The translations under genes and the position numbers were made by a program. A stretch of 64,000 nucleotides of DNA, taken from Oscillospiraceae bacterium (GTDB taxonomy: Bacteria > Bacillota > Clostridia > Oscillospirales > Acutalibacteraceae). Positions 17,206-25,694 of the stretch are shown piece after piece; within the stretch, counting starts at the first letter, position 1, and the number at the start of each line of letters is the position of its first letter. The stretch lies in assembly GCA_003538135.1 (NCBI GenBank), contig DPOR01000009.1:4179-68178 (forward strand), given 5' to 3'. The notes under the pieces are model-generated. The model searched no databases. It was not told where the DNA came from and saw only the letters and a program-made list of their open reading frames with translations.

Positions 17206-18338
17206 TGTTCACACTCCCATGTTTTTTCTATCAACGACTTCATGTACTCAAATTGCTCAGTATTCATCGGTTGATTATTTTGCAGTTCATAAAAATCAGA
17301 AAAGAGCTCTAATGGCGATTTAGTTTCAACGTCTGTTGCACCACTGATCTCCACGCTTGAGCGTGTGCGTCTATTATCGTAATCAAGCTTCATCAGCCGA
17401 TGGTACACCGTGCGCAGTTTTCCGATTGCATCCGGAATGTCTTCTTCGTCCGTCAGCGTGATGTGCGTATAATCTTCCGGCCATGTTGTACCCTCATAGA
17501 AGGATCTAAAGGTCAACTCATCGTAGGTTCCTTTCAACTCGACAAGATCATGCTGCGGGACAAGGTCGATTGTTTTATATGACACTTTTCCTTTCTCAGC
17601 GAGTTCGATCACTGTTACCGACTTGCGGTCTTTTGCTTCCGAGAAGGAATATTTCAACGGTGTTCCGCAGTAACGAATATGCTCCGTGCCACAATTTTGC
17701 GGCGAGTGAATATGTCCAAGTGCGACATAATCAAAGGGATCAAAAACATAAGCGTCCACATTGTCAGAACCGCCAACCGAGATTTCCTCAGATTCAGAGC
17801 GCAACGAACCCGTAACAAACTGATGTGTCACCAGGATATTTCTATTGTCATGATTGATACTCAGTTTTGAAATGACGCTATTTATAGCATCTGTATAAGT
17901 AATAATCTCATCGTCACAAAACCTGCGGACATGAGCCGGTTTAATAAACGGCAGCATATAAACATCAACCGCACCGTATTTGTCCTGCATGGAAATAGGT
18001 GCAATGTTTCCATCGTAGACTGGCGACATGTGAATCCCGCTGGCATCCATAATACGCGCTCCAAATGCAATTCTCTCAGGGGAATCGTGGTTTCCGCTAA
18101 TAACGAATACCTCGAGCTTTCGTTTGGCCAACTGAACGAGAAAATTGTCAAATAGCTGAACCGCCTCCGCCGAGGGAACGGATTTGTCGTAGACATCTCC
18201 GGCAATGATCACACCATCCGGCTTTTCAGCATCAACGATATTGATGATTTTTTTGAGTATGTATTCCTGATCTTCAAGCATCGAGTATTCATTTACTCTT
18301 TTTCCCAAATGGAGGTCTGATAAGTGAATAAACTTCAT
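17202..18338 (-). CDS. sbcD: Exonuclease subunit SbcD (Mre11-like nuclease)
   Basis: The 378-residue calcineurin-like phosphoesterase has all Mn-binding motifs: DLHLG (D8, H10), GDVYD (D48), GNHD (83-85), VTHQ and GHIH. A C-terminal cap region follows. It is the nuclease partner of SbcC. The gene begins 11 nt after the helicase stop and overlaps sbcC by 4 nt, so all three are one operon. Confidence 0.95.
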   Translation of the reverse strand: MKFIHLSDLHLGKRVNEYSMLEDQEYILKKIINIVDAEKPDGVIIAGDVYDKSVPSAEAVQLFDNFLVQLAKRKLEVFVISGNHDSPERIAFGARIMDASGIHMSPVYDGNIAPISMQDKYGAVDVYMLPFIKPAHVRRFCDDEIITYTDAINSVISKLSINHDNRNILVTHQFVTGSLRSESEEISVGGSDNVDAYVFDPFDYVALGHIHSPQNCGTEHIRYCGTPLKYSFSEAKDRKSVTVIELAEKGKVSYKTIDLVPQHDLVELKGTYDELTFRSFYEGTTWPEDYTHITLTDEEDIPDAIGKLRTVYHRLMKLDYDNRRTRSSVEISGATDVETKSPLELFSDFYELQNNQPMNTEQFEYMKSLIEKTWECEQ

Positions 18339-18349
18339 AACAAACTCCT

Positions 18350-21181
18350 TTACCCCACTACCAACTTATTCGTCTTCTTCAAAAACTTCGCCGGGATCGG
18401 ACGGTCCAGTTTCCATGTAATATTCATTGGCTTTTCACCGTCGTGCTTCACATAGTTTGCTGTGCCGAGATAGGTATAGGCGCCCGCACTTCCGGAAATA
18501 CGATCTGATTTGAATTCACGGACAAACAGCAGAACTCGACTACCATTTTCATGGTGGTGAATATAGCGCTGACCGGTGGGAGAGCCCGCTGCGGTGGTGC
18601 TCTGGCTCTGCCAATGGAATAGCTCACTATTGATGGAATAATCGTTATACATCGTGGTTGGCGAATAGTCCTTGTCTGCCTTATTCAAGGTAATAAAGAA
18701 TACGTCAATGTTCTTTTCGGGAAGCCATTTCACGCCCTCACGAACGGTGGATGGCTTCATGAAATCGAGTGCCACAAGCAACTGGTCACGAGTGTATGTG
18801 CAATGTAAATCCAGCGGGCAGTCAAAGCCGACATTTACCGGCTCATCGATAAAGTCAATGTGGTCGTAATTGTATTGAAGGAGCTCCAGCAGCTCATGCA
18901 GCATCACCGGGCTGTCAGCAAGCGCATAGAGATTGTCAAGTACCTCATCGCTGTTCCAATCCTCCGCTGCCTTCTGCCAAACGGAGACATAGAACATCTG
19001 CATCATGCGCTTCTCTACCGGAGCAAGCTTTGAAAAGTCTGTATTGTTAATGTTGGGAAGAATGCTCAGCAAGAACTTGATGAGCCGGCGCGAATCAATA
19101 GTGTAAAGACGCGCAAATGCCTTCTGCATGATTTCTTCCATCGGCTCAGTGAAGTCATCTATCACATCCGCGCGGGCGCACAGACGAGAGAAGGTACCAA
19201 ATTTATAAATTGTGCGCGGATCAAGACGGTAATAGTCCAGAAAATTTGCCAGCGTGAGCTTTAACCCGGTATCTTCCTCAAAAGATGCAATGCGCGTTAC
19301 AAGGCCGGCGCTGTTTCCGTAGGAGGCACGAATGTTATCAAGTATGTATTTCACTGCCTTTTTCTCTAATTGCACATAACAGCCCTTCGGCAGAGAGATG
19401 AAACCATCCTTGATCTCGCGGGTCACACTGCGTGTGGTGTTGGAAAGAAGTGCGGCGAATTTATCTTCAAAGTTATATTTACGGTTTGCCTGACCGATGA
19501 AGTCAAGAACCGTCAGACATTCTTTATCTTCAGCCAGACGCAATCCACGGCCGAGCTGCTGCAGGAATATGGTCAGTGATTCAGTCGGGCGCAGGAACAA
19601 AACGGTGTTGACTTCAGGAATATTGACACCTTCGTTATAAATATCCACGACAAAGATGAAGCGGACATCGCCGGAAACGAGGCGGTTTTTTGCTCCTTTT
19701 CTTTCTTCATCGGGAGATTTTCCGGTTAGGAACATGGACGGTATACCGTGAGCATTAAAGTGTTCAGACATGAATTCCGCGTGCTCGACGGTAACGCAGA
19801 ATCCAAGGCCTTTTACGTCATCAATGTCCGTCACGTATTTAAGCAGTGATGACAAGACCAAATCAGCGCGACGGTTTGCTATCATGCCGCCGAGCGTGTA
19901 AATGCGAGATAATTCGCCCTTGTCATATCCGCCGCCTGCCCATTTGAGCTTGTCCAGATCGACCGTGTCGGTTACACCGAAATACTGAAACGGGCAAAGC
20001 AATTTACGGTCAATGGCTTCCGGCAGACGAATTTCAGCCGCAATACGATTGTTGAAGTACGGAAGGATACTCTTGCCGTCCATACGCTCAGGAGTAGCTG
20101 TCAAGCCGAGCAAAATCTTCGGCTGATAGTACGACAGAAGCTTCTGATAGGTGGGAGCCGCCGCATGGTGAAATTCGTCCACGATAATATAATCATAGAA
20201 ATCAGGCGATGTCTTTTCCGTGAAGTTTTGCGAATTGAAGGTCTGAATCGACATAAAAAGATTTTCGATACTATCCGGCTTGCAGCTGCCGACAAACATT
20301 TCACCGAAATTGGCATCCTTCAGCACCGCGCGGAAGGTATAAAGGCTCTGCTTCAGGATCTCCTCTCGATGGGCGACAAACAGCAGGCGGCAGGGATGCC
20401 CGGGGTTTTGTTTGCGGAAGCGCTTGTAATCCAGCGCAGAAATGACCGTTTTACCGGTGCCGGTTGCCGCAACAACGAGATTGTGACAATAGCCGCGTAC
20501 ATTGCGCTCGGCGTCCAGCTTGTCCAAAATCTCCTGCTGATAGGAGTAGGGCCGGATATCCATGGTGTAGATCTCGGCATTGTTGGTGTCAAAGTATTTT
20601 TCCGCCTTTAACGCACGTGCAAGGCGCTCTTTTTGGTCCTCGTTATAATACTCAAATTCGCTGGAATTCCAATAACTTTCAAACGTCGCGGCAATCTTAT
20701 CAATGGTCTCCGGCAGGTCCTTCTTCGTAACCTTTACGTTCCATTCAAGGCCGCTGGAAATCGCTGCATTGGAGAGGTTAGAGGAGCCCACATAGGCCGT
20801 GGTAAAGCCGGTGTCGCGGTAGAACACATAGGTTTTTGCGTGCAGGCGGGTGCGTTTGGTATCATAGCTGACCTTGATGAGTGTATTGGGCAGCTTGCGC
20901 AGTTCTTCAATGGCTTTTACGTCGGTGGCACCCATGTAGGATGTTGTAATAATGCGCAGCTGTCCGCCATTCTGGGTGAAGGCGGTCAGCTCATCCATAA
21001 TCAGACGCAAGCCGCTCCATTTGATAAACGACACCAGCATGTCAATGCGATTGCATGACACGATTTCCTTCTTGAGCTCGGTAAACATCTGCGGCTCATG
21101 AATTGCACCGGTAAAGAGTGAGCTCTGTGCAATCGAGGTCTCCGGACGGATAATCTCAGCCCTTTCGTTCAGCGCCAGCAC
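18350..21181 (-). CDS. HKD-nuclease/SF2 helicase, DUF3427 type (main part of a split gene)
   Basis: The 943-residue open part carries an N-terminal PLD-like HKD nuclease domain (LHAKTY with His114 and Lys116, then GSSNLS), a DExH SF2 helicase core (motif I ATGTGKT with K244, DEFHH, GLTATPER, and QQLGRGLRLAED as motif VI) and a C-terminal DUF3427-like region. Relatives are about 1,050 residues and begin with the segment found upstream at 21263-21499 in the same frame, separated by one TAA codon at 21263-21265. The GTG at 21181 has no clear ribosome binding site, so efficient translation of this part is uncertain. It heads the operon with sbcD and sbcC and may act in restriction of foreign DNA or in repair (inference). 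Confidence 0.85.
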   Translation of the reverse strand: MLALNERAEIIRPETSIAQSSLFTGAIHEPQMFTELKKEIVSCNRIDMLVSFIKWSGLRLIMDELTAFTQNGGQLRIITTSYMGATDVKAIEELRKLPNTLIKVSYDTKRTRLHAKTYVFYRDTGFTTAYVGSSNLSNAAISSGLEWNVKVTKKDLPETIDKIAATFESYWNSSEFEYYNEDQKERLARALKAEKYFDTNNAEIYTMDIRPYSYQQEILDKLDAERNVRGYCHNLVVAATGTGKTVISALDYKRFRKQNPGHPCRLLFVAHREEILKQSLYTFRAVLKDANFGEMFVGSCKPDSIENLFMSIQTFNSQNFTEKTSPDFYDYIIVDEFHHAAAPTYQKLLSYYQPKILLGLTATPERMDGKSILPYFNNRIAAEIRLPEAIDRKLLCPFQYFGVTDTVDLDKLKWAGGGYDKGELSRIYTLGGMIANRRADLVLSSLLKYVTDIDDVKGLGFCVTVEHAEFMSEHFNAHGIPSMFLTGKSPDEERKGAKNRLVSGDVRFIFVVDIYNEGVNIPEVNTVLFLRPTESLTIFLQQLGRGLRLAEDKECLTVLDFIGQANRKYNFEDKFAALLSNTTRSVTREIKDGFISLPKGCYVQLEKKAVKYILDNIRASYGNSAGLVTRIASFEEDTGLKLTLANFLDYYRLDPRTIYKFGTFSRLCARADVIDDFTEPMEEIMQKAFARLYTIDSRRLIKFLLSILPNINNTDFSKLAPVEKRMMQMFYVSVWQKAAEDWNSDEVLDNLYALADSPVMLHELLELLQYNYDHIDFIDEPVNVGFDCPLDLHCTYTRDQLLVALDFMKPSTVREGVKWLPEKNIDVFFITLNKADKDYSPTTMYNDYSINSELFHWQSQSTTAAGSPTGQRYIHHHENGSRVLLFVREFKSDRISGSAGAYTYLGTANYVKHDGEKPMNITWKLDRPIPAKFLKKTNKLVVG

Positions 21182-21262
21182 ATTGTTTTTCTTATCAAAA
21201 AGCGCAAGAAGCTGCTCTGCGCGCTCTGCAACTGAGAGCGGGCCGAAGTCAGTTTCTTTTGT

Positions 21263-21499
21263 TTAGGTCATAATGGTGGACACAATGCGGTTGACAAGCT
21301 CGACCTGAGAATTGAGATCGCCGCCATTGTCTTTCACGTTGTTTAGACCCTTTTCAACGATCTCGGCAACATATTTTGCTAATACCTTGGACGCTTCCGC
21401 ACTATCAATAGGCGCAGTTTGAGAGAGCTTGTCCGTTACGGAAAGCTCTGTGTCCAGCCCCTTATTTATGATTTGCTCGTAAAGTCCGTTGTGTAGCAT
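21263..21499 (-). pseudogene. N-terminal part of the HKD-helicase, ended by an in-frame TAA
   Basis: GGAGG 5 nt before the ATG marks this as the true start of the helicase gene. The 78 residues (LHNGLYEQIINKGLDTEL, then SEASKVLAKY-like helices) match the start of DUF3427-type helicases. After the TAA the same frame continues with TKETDFGPLSVAERAEQLL, also typical of the family, up to the main part. A single C-to-T change in a CAA codon would explain it. TAA is a normal stop elsewhere in the window, so recoding is unlikely. Confidence 0.8.
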
Positions 21500-21541
21500 G
21501 GTGACCTCCGACCTAATATAATCCAGAAGCTTATATTAAGA

Positions 21542-21645
21542 ATCCAACACCGTATGCTTTATCTCTTGTCATTTTCTGAGATACTGTTCGGCACAGTCTA
21601 AAGCACGGCGCAGATCGCGCCGAGCACATCCGCGTGGTGTTGGAT
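21542..21645. repeat. 10-bp inverted repeat flanking a 84-nt core
   Basis: ATCCAACACC at 21542-21551 and GGTGTTGGAT at 21636-21645 face each other between the helicase operon and the Fic remnant. The core contains a short G+C palindrome (GGCGC/GCGCC). It may mark an old mobile-element end or be chance. Confidence 0.35.
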
Positions 21646-21911
21646 ATAACAATACTATATACAGAATATCACGAATTAGCTAAAAAAGCAAAGGATAAGA
21701 ATTTTAAACTTTCGATAAACACGAAAAAGGGAACTTCCGATTCGCGCCTTGATTGGTTTGCCGTCGGAGACTGCAAGAGACTGCCCAACGAGGTCGGCGG
21801 CATGGACACAACTGCGACCGAGAATGTCGGTGCGAGATGAAGAAGCTGCTTGCTGAATACAACGCCATTGAGAGCAAAACCTTTGACGATTTGCTTGACC
21901 TTCACTACTGT
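21634..21911 (+). pseudogene. Remnant of a Fic family protein
   Basis: From about 21726 the translation GTSDSRLDWFAVGDCKRLPNEVGG is the conserved stretch that precedes the Fic motif in Fic/DOC proteins. Around 21835 one base is missing: the frame closes at a TGA, but the next frame continues MKKLLAEYN and KTFDDLLDLHY. The remnant ends at the hairpin array just before where HPFxDGNGR, the AMP-transfer motif, should follow. Upstream of 21720 similarity is not evident. It therefore lacks its catalytic motif and carries a frameshift, so it is not functional. Confidence 0.75.
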
Positions 21912-21921
21912 TTTTTGCCGA

Positions 21922-22013
21922 GTGATATTTGCTTCGCAAGTGTGAGGGTGAATATAATATCACTTTTGCTTATGGCCAAAAATATCACGCCGAGCACGGC
22001 TCGGCATATCACT
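21922..22013. repeat. Triloop-hairpin array, 24-nt period (locus D)
   Basis: Right-hand words ATTCAC (21959) and ATATCAC (21983, 22007) are 24 nt apart. Left-hand words GTGATAT (21922) and GTGAATA (21948) are their reverse complements. The centre 21948-21964 is a perfect hairpin GTGAATA-TAA-TATTCAC. The unit 21990-22006 is another, GCCGAGC-ACG-GCTCGGC, again 7+3+7. The array replaces the 3' end of the Fic gene. Confidence 0.75.
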
Positions 22014-22061
22014 ATCTCTTTACAGATGAAAATTTAATGATATAATTTGCGGGAGAATATT

Positions 22062-22556
22062 ATGCGTTTCGGTTTCAGGCGAATGAAAAACGAAGATATT
22101 TCCGTATTTATTAATGAGATGTTTGAGATTTTAGCAAGCAACATGAGTGCTGTTGCTCCGACGGGGAATTCCTATGACGAGGATTACAAAACCTGGTCGG
22201 AAAGCGCAGTACCTGCATGGCGCGAAGGAAAGCGCAGTGTAATTCTGATTTTTTGCGAAGATAAGCTGTGCGGATTCTTTCAATATTTCGTAAGCGATAC
22301 GACCTTCAGAATGGATGAAATACAGTTTAAGAAAGAATATCAGGGGTGCGGATTATTCGCCGAACTGTATCATTACTTAACAACAGTGATCCCTGCCGGG
22401 ACAAGATATGTTGAGGCATTCGCACGAAAAGAAAATCTGAAGTCTCAGGGAATTTTAGAGCATCTCGGTCTGTCGGTCGTCGGAGAGAGCAAAAACGGTA
22501 ACTCCCTGCATTTCAAGGGTGAGTATAAGGCTTTGTCGGAGCGCTATTCCGAATAG
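22062..22556 (+). CDS. GNAT family N-acetyltransferase-like protein
   Basis: The 164-residue protein has the overall layout of a GNAT fold: an FRRMKNEDI first strand, a SVILIFCEDKLCGFFQYF central strand pair, an EYQGCGLFAELYHYL segment standing at the acetyl-CoA-binding loop (QGCGLF resembles Q/RxxGxG/A), and a C-terminal EHLGLSVVGE. ATG 22062 follows GGGAG by 6 nt. TATAAT at 22041 may be its promoter -10 box. The substrate is unknown. It lies just behind the hairpin array in an accessory region. Confidence 0.75.
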   Translation: MRFGFRRMKNEDISVFINEMFEILASNMSAVAPTGNSYDEDYKTWSESAVPAWREGKRSVILIFCEDKLCGFFQYFVSDTTFRMDEIQFKKEYQGCGLFAELYHYLTTVIPAGTRYVEAFARKENLKSQGILEHLGLSVVGESKNGNSLHFKGEYKALSERYSE

Positions 22557-22664
22557 CGCCGGCGAGGCGCGGCGTCAGACGACAGCAGCATTTCTAAAGC
22601 TCTTTTTCATATACGAGTGCTAATATTAATCTGCTGATAATTGCAAGCGAAGGAGCGGTTATGT

Positions 22665-23198
22665 ATGTTAAACAGACGAGGCAGGACAATAATTACGGTT
22701 GTTTCGCTTTCAGTGCTTATAATCATTCTTGACTGTATTATCGGCTTTACAATGGGCGGAGTTTTTACGGTTAAGCATTGGCTTATTGTTATACCGATAA
22801 ATGCGGTGCTGTCGTTATTGAGCATTTTGTTTATAAAAGGGAAAGAATATATAAAATCAAAGAAAATGCTTGAGCCGTTTATTTTTATTACTGTTTTATT
22901 GGTTGCGGCAAGCTGTCTTTTTATGTTCGGATTGGCGCGGCTCGGGGCGGATAGTCAAGGCATTCAATATGATACGGTAATTGAGGAGTGCTGTTCCGAA
23001 CCCAAATCGCCGCGGACAACCGTTAAATTTTATGATAAAGACGGAAATTTGCAGACGGTTTATGTCTATAAACAAATGTGGATTGATGATGAATCTGTGC
23101 CGGAAACGGGTGCGAAAATTACAATAAAAGAGACTGAGAGCGCTTTCGGAGACAAATTGTATACGATAGAAAAAGTTAACGGAAGAATACAGCAATAG
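22665..23198 (+). CDS. Hypothetical membrane protein
   Basis: The 177-residue protein has three hydrophobic segments (about 9-33, 38-58 and 72-94) followed by an outside or cytoplasmic domain of about 80 residues with a CC pair and a beta-rich pattern (TTVKFYDKDGNLQTVYVYKQ). The C-terminal part resembles DUF3592-like domains, but I cannot confirm this. AAGGAG precedes the ATG by 9 nt. No function can be assigned. Confidence 0.65.
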   Translation: MLNRRGRTIITVVSLSVLIIILDCIIGFTMGGVFTVKHWLIVIPINAVLSLLSILFIKGKEYIKSKKMLEPFIFITVLLVAASCLFMFGLARLGADSQGIQYDTVIEECCSEPKSPRTTVKFYDKDGNLQTVYVYKQMWIDDESVPETGAKITIKETESAFGDKLYTIEKVNGRIQQ

Positions 23199-23284
23199 CT
23201 GCTGCGAATCGTCGGAACGGAATTATTTTTATAAAAACGCCGCGGCGTCTTGTCCTCCGGCACCGATATATTTTTGCGCTTAAC

Positions 23285-23398
23285 AAAAGGCGCTTAAAGA
23301 GCAAAAACCAAATAAAAGAAGGTCATAATCCGCGCCGACAGACGTGAATTATGACCTTTATATTTTGCTCTTCGGTCTGCGCCGAATGCGAAGCCCCG
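23285..23398. repeat. Interspersed terminator-like repeat, copy 1
   Basis: The element runs from GGCGCTTAAAGAGC through a hairpin AAGGTCATAAT/ATTATGACCTT to GGTCTGCGCCGAA and AGCCCCG. A second copy with the same order of blocks is at 36697-36814. In both cases it sits at the 3' end of a minus-strand gene, where the hairpin plus A/T runs can act as terminator. Confidence 0.8.
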
Positions 23399-23401
23399 AT
23401 T

Positions 23402-24565
23402 TTATTTTGCTTTGTTTTTCGCGGTTATTCTGAACGTAAGCTCTGTCATAGTTATCATCAGAACGAAGAAAAAGATGAGGTAGAATGGCATTATCTTAAA
23501 GCTTACAGCATTGCCGAGCAGCCCGAACAGCGGGGGAACGAAGGTCGAGCCGACATAGGCGCTCGCCATCTGTATTCCGATTATAGCGCCCGAGTTTTCC
23601 GCCCCGAAGTTGTTCGGAGTGGAGTGTATTATGCACGGATATATCGGCGCGCAGCCGAGCCCGATTATGACAAAAGCCGCGGCGGCGAGGAAATAAGAAT
23701 TCATCGGCACGAACAGGCAGCATATGCCGCAAAGGAGAATCGCCGTTCCCGTTATTATCATTTTGCGGTCGCCGAGCTTATCCGTGATAAAGCCGCTTAT
23801 AAACCGCCCGACTGTGATGCCTATGTAGAAAAGCGACGCGAATGTAGCCGCGCGCTCTGCGGATATGCCCTTTACTTCAACGAAATATGTGCTCGCCCAC
23901 TGCATGGCGGTCGTTTCTGCTGCGCAGTAGGCAAAAAAGCCTGTGAGCAGAAACGGCACTCCCTTTATTTTCAGTGCGCCGACGAGTCCGACGCTCTTTT
24001 TCTCCGTCTCTTCAGTCGCCTTGTTGACCTTCCACACGGGCAGGGTCACGAGCAGGAGAATCGCTATCACGAGCTGCAGCGCGCCGACTATGCGGCAGCC
24101 GCTGTTCCAGGTCTTGTTTGTCAGCGCATAGCCCATGATAAACGGGCTGACTATCGTCCCGACGCCCCAGAAGCTGTGCAGCCAGCTCATGTGCTTGGCT
24201 TTGTAGTGCAGGGCGACGTAGTTATTGAGCGCCGCGTCTATCGCGCCCGCGCCGAGACCGTAGGGCACGGCAAAAACAAGGAGCAGACAAAACCTGTTCG
24301 AAAAAGAGAAGCCGAACAGCGCAATAACGGTCAGAAATACGCTGAGCACCGTGACTATCCGCGTCCCGAGCCTTCTGTTCATCCTGTCGGACATCAGACT
24401 CGAAGCTATCGTTCCGCCGGATATGACCATGGAGATGATGCCCATATAAGAAATCGGCACTCCGAGCTCGAGGTGCATGACGGGCCAGCCCGAGCCGAGA
24501 AGCGAATCGGGCAGTCCGAGGCTGATAAAGGCAAGATAGATAAGTGCAAGCAAAAACGAATACAT
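23402..24565 (-). CDS. Major facilitator superfamily transporter
   Basis: The 387-residue protein has 12 likely membrane segments and MFS loop motifs SDRMNRRLGTR (after helix 2) and TDKLGDRKM (after helix 8). The layout resembles the FucP/TsgA-like sugar or drug transporter groups. The start at 24565 has AAGGAG 6 nt upstream; the frame stays open far upstream but without coding character. A promoter at 24615-24643 serves it. The substrate is unknown. Confidence 0.88.
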   Translation of the reverse strand: MYSFLLALIYLAFISLGLPDSLLGSGWPVMHLELGVPISYMGIISMVISGGTIASSLMSDRMNRRLGTRIVTVLSVFLTVIALFGFSFSNRFCLLLVFAVPYGLGAGAIDAALNNYVALHYKAKHMSWLHSFWGVGTIVSPFIMGYALTNKTWNSGCRIVGALQLVIAILLLVTLPVWKVNKATEETEKKSVGLVGALKIKGVPFLLTGFFAYCAAETTAMQWASTYFVEVKGISAERAATFASLFYIGITVGRFISGFITDKLGDRKMIITGTAILLCGICCLFVPMNSYFLAAAAFVIIGLGCAPIYPCIIHSTPNNFGAENSGAIIGIQMASAYVGSTFVPPLFGLLGNAVSFKIMPFYLIFFFVLMITMTELTFRITAKNKAK

Positions 24566-24614
24566 TTCGGTTCTCCTTAACTCGCGCGCTTTAGTGCCGC
24601 TTGAAATCATACAA

Positions 24615-24643
24615 CTTATAGCACAAACCGATTTTAATGTCAA
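24615..24643 (-). promoter_or_regulatory. Promoter of the MFS gene
   Basis: On the minus strand TTGACA, 17-nt spacer, TATAAG. The divergent gene may use ATGACA/TAGAAT (17 nt) near 24690-24716, and TTGAAC/GTTCAA at about 24670-24686 is a possible operator. Confidence 0.65.
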
Positions 24644-24745
24644 TAAAATAAAGATAATCCGTTCGACTTTTTGAACTGCGGGTTCAATGACAAACCTCTC
24701 GCCGTGCGGTAGAATAACAGCACAACAAACAGTGAGGTGAAAGTC

Positions 24746-25381
24746 ATGAATCTTAAAGAAGCGTTCCGCTGTCAAAACAAACTTCAGTCGCTCATGTACG
24801 ATGCCGAGGAAATACTCCGCAACAGGGCAAACATAACTAAAGTCACCAGCACTAACCTGCGCCACAAGGTGATGCCGGAGATGACCGACGAGACGGTTGT
24901 CGAAATCCCGGAGAGCGAATACTCCGGACGGATAACCGATGTCGCGCTTTTTCTTGTCTTTTTGCTTGAGGCAAAAACGGCGCTCGCCGCCGCGATACGC
25001 AAGTCCAAGGATCAGCTCGACATAGACATGGACAGCGAGACGGGGCTCAACTCCGCAAGGCAGAGGATAGCCGGGATTTTTCGCACGATGAACAGCCTTC
25101 GTGCCTCGGAGCAGACGATTGCAAACGGCGGCACGGGCTACCGCTTCAATGCCGACGGGAATCAGGTCACATACCGCTGCGACGTGCGCCGTGTTACAAG
25201 CATAAATTTTGACCGCAACGTGATTCGCGCAGAGCTCGGAAAGCTCGACAGAGCCGCGGACGAGACGTCTGCAAAGCTCGACCTCTGCACGGTCACCGCC
25301 GCGGTTGACTATGCACCGCCGTTCGATGTGAACGCGGACTTTGCCGACGCTTTCGAGACTTATCTCAAAAGCAGAAGCTGA
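24746..25381 (+). CDS. Conserved hypothetical protein with helical N-terminal half
   Basis: The 211-residue soluble protein has no signal or membrane segment. Residues 1-110 look alpha-helical with a possible coiled coil (LKEAFRCQNKLQSLMYDAEEIL; LLEAKTALAAAIRKSKDQL); the rest is mixed. I do not recognize a family, although similar small proteins occur in prophage-like or conjugative regions of Firmicutes (uncertain). ATG 24746 has GAGGTG 5 nt upstream. It is divergent from the MFS gene. Confidence 0.65.
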   Translation: MNLKEAFRCQNKLQSLMYDAEEILRNRANITKVTSTNLRHKVMPEMTDETVVEIPESEYSGRITDVALFLVFLLEAKTALAAAIRKSKDQLDIDMDSETGLNSARQRIAGIFRTMNSLRASEQTIANGGTGYRFNADGNQVTYRCDVRRVTSINFDRNVIRAELGKLDRAADETSAKLDLCTVTAAVDYAPPFDVNADFADAFETYLKSRS

Positions 25382-25694
25382 TTTATGCCCGGCTGCCGCG
25401 GGTGTGTCGGAACGGGGGAATGCCGATCGGTTCAGGTGCAGATGAACTGTAACGCTGCACGTTTTGATTTCCGGATATCCGGAAAAACCCGACATATATA
25501 TATTATTTAATATAATACGTTTCGAGCCGCGCTTTTTGCTCTTGCATTTTTCGCGCTGCCGCAACTCTCCCGCCGTCATTCTCTCTTACGCCATAATGAA
25601 TATTTTGATTTTACCGTTTCGACGGACAAAGCCGCAGGCTTTTTCGCGGCTTGCTCACGGCGCTTCGGCGCTTGTAGGCGTGTCGCAAAATTGA
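25382..25694. other. 313-nt gap with short palindromes only
   Basis: Contains TTTCCGGATATCCGGAAA (25479-25496, perfect palindrome), an AT-rich ATATATATA stretch and G+C hairpins near 25630-25680. No gene, tRNA or riboswitch recognized. Confidence 0.5.

Noticed and set aside
21182..21499. Stop-codon reassignment to explain the helicase split
   Set aside because: TAA, TAG and TGA all end other genes normally in this window, so a single nonsense change is the simpler reading.
21634..21840. Independent 68-residue gene
   Set aside because: The recognizable part is a Fic fragment that continues in another frame; it lacks a ribosome binding site.
23402..25579. A 725-residue continuous minus-strand frame including the MFS transporter
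   Set aside because: Only the part up to 24565 has a ribosome binding site and transporter features; the rest is the antisense of the gene at 24746-25381.
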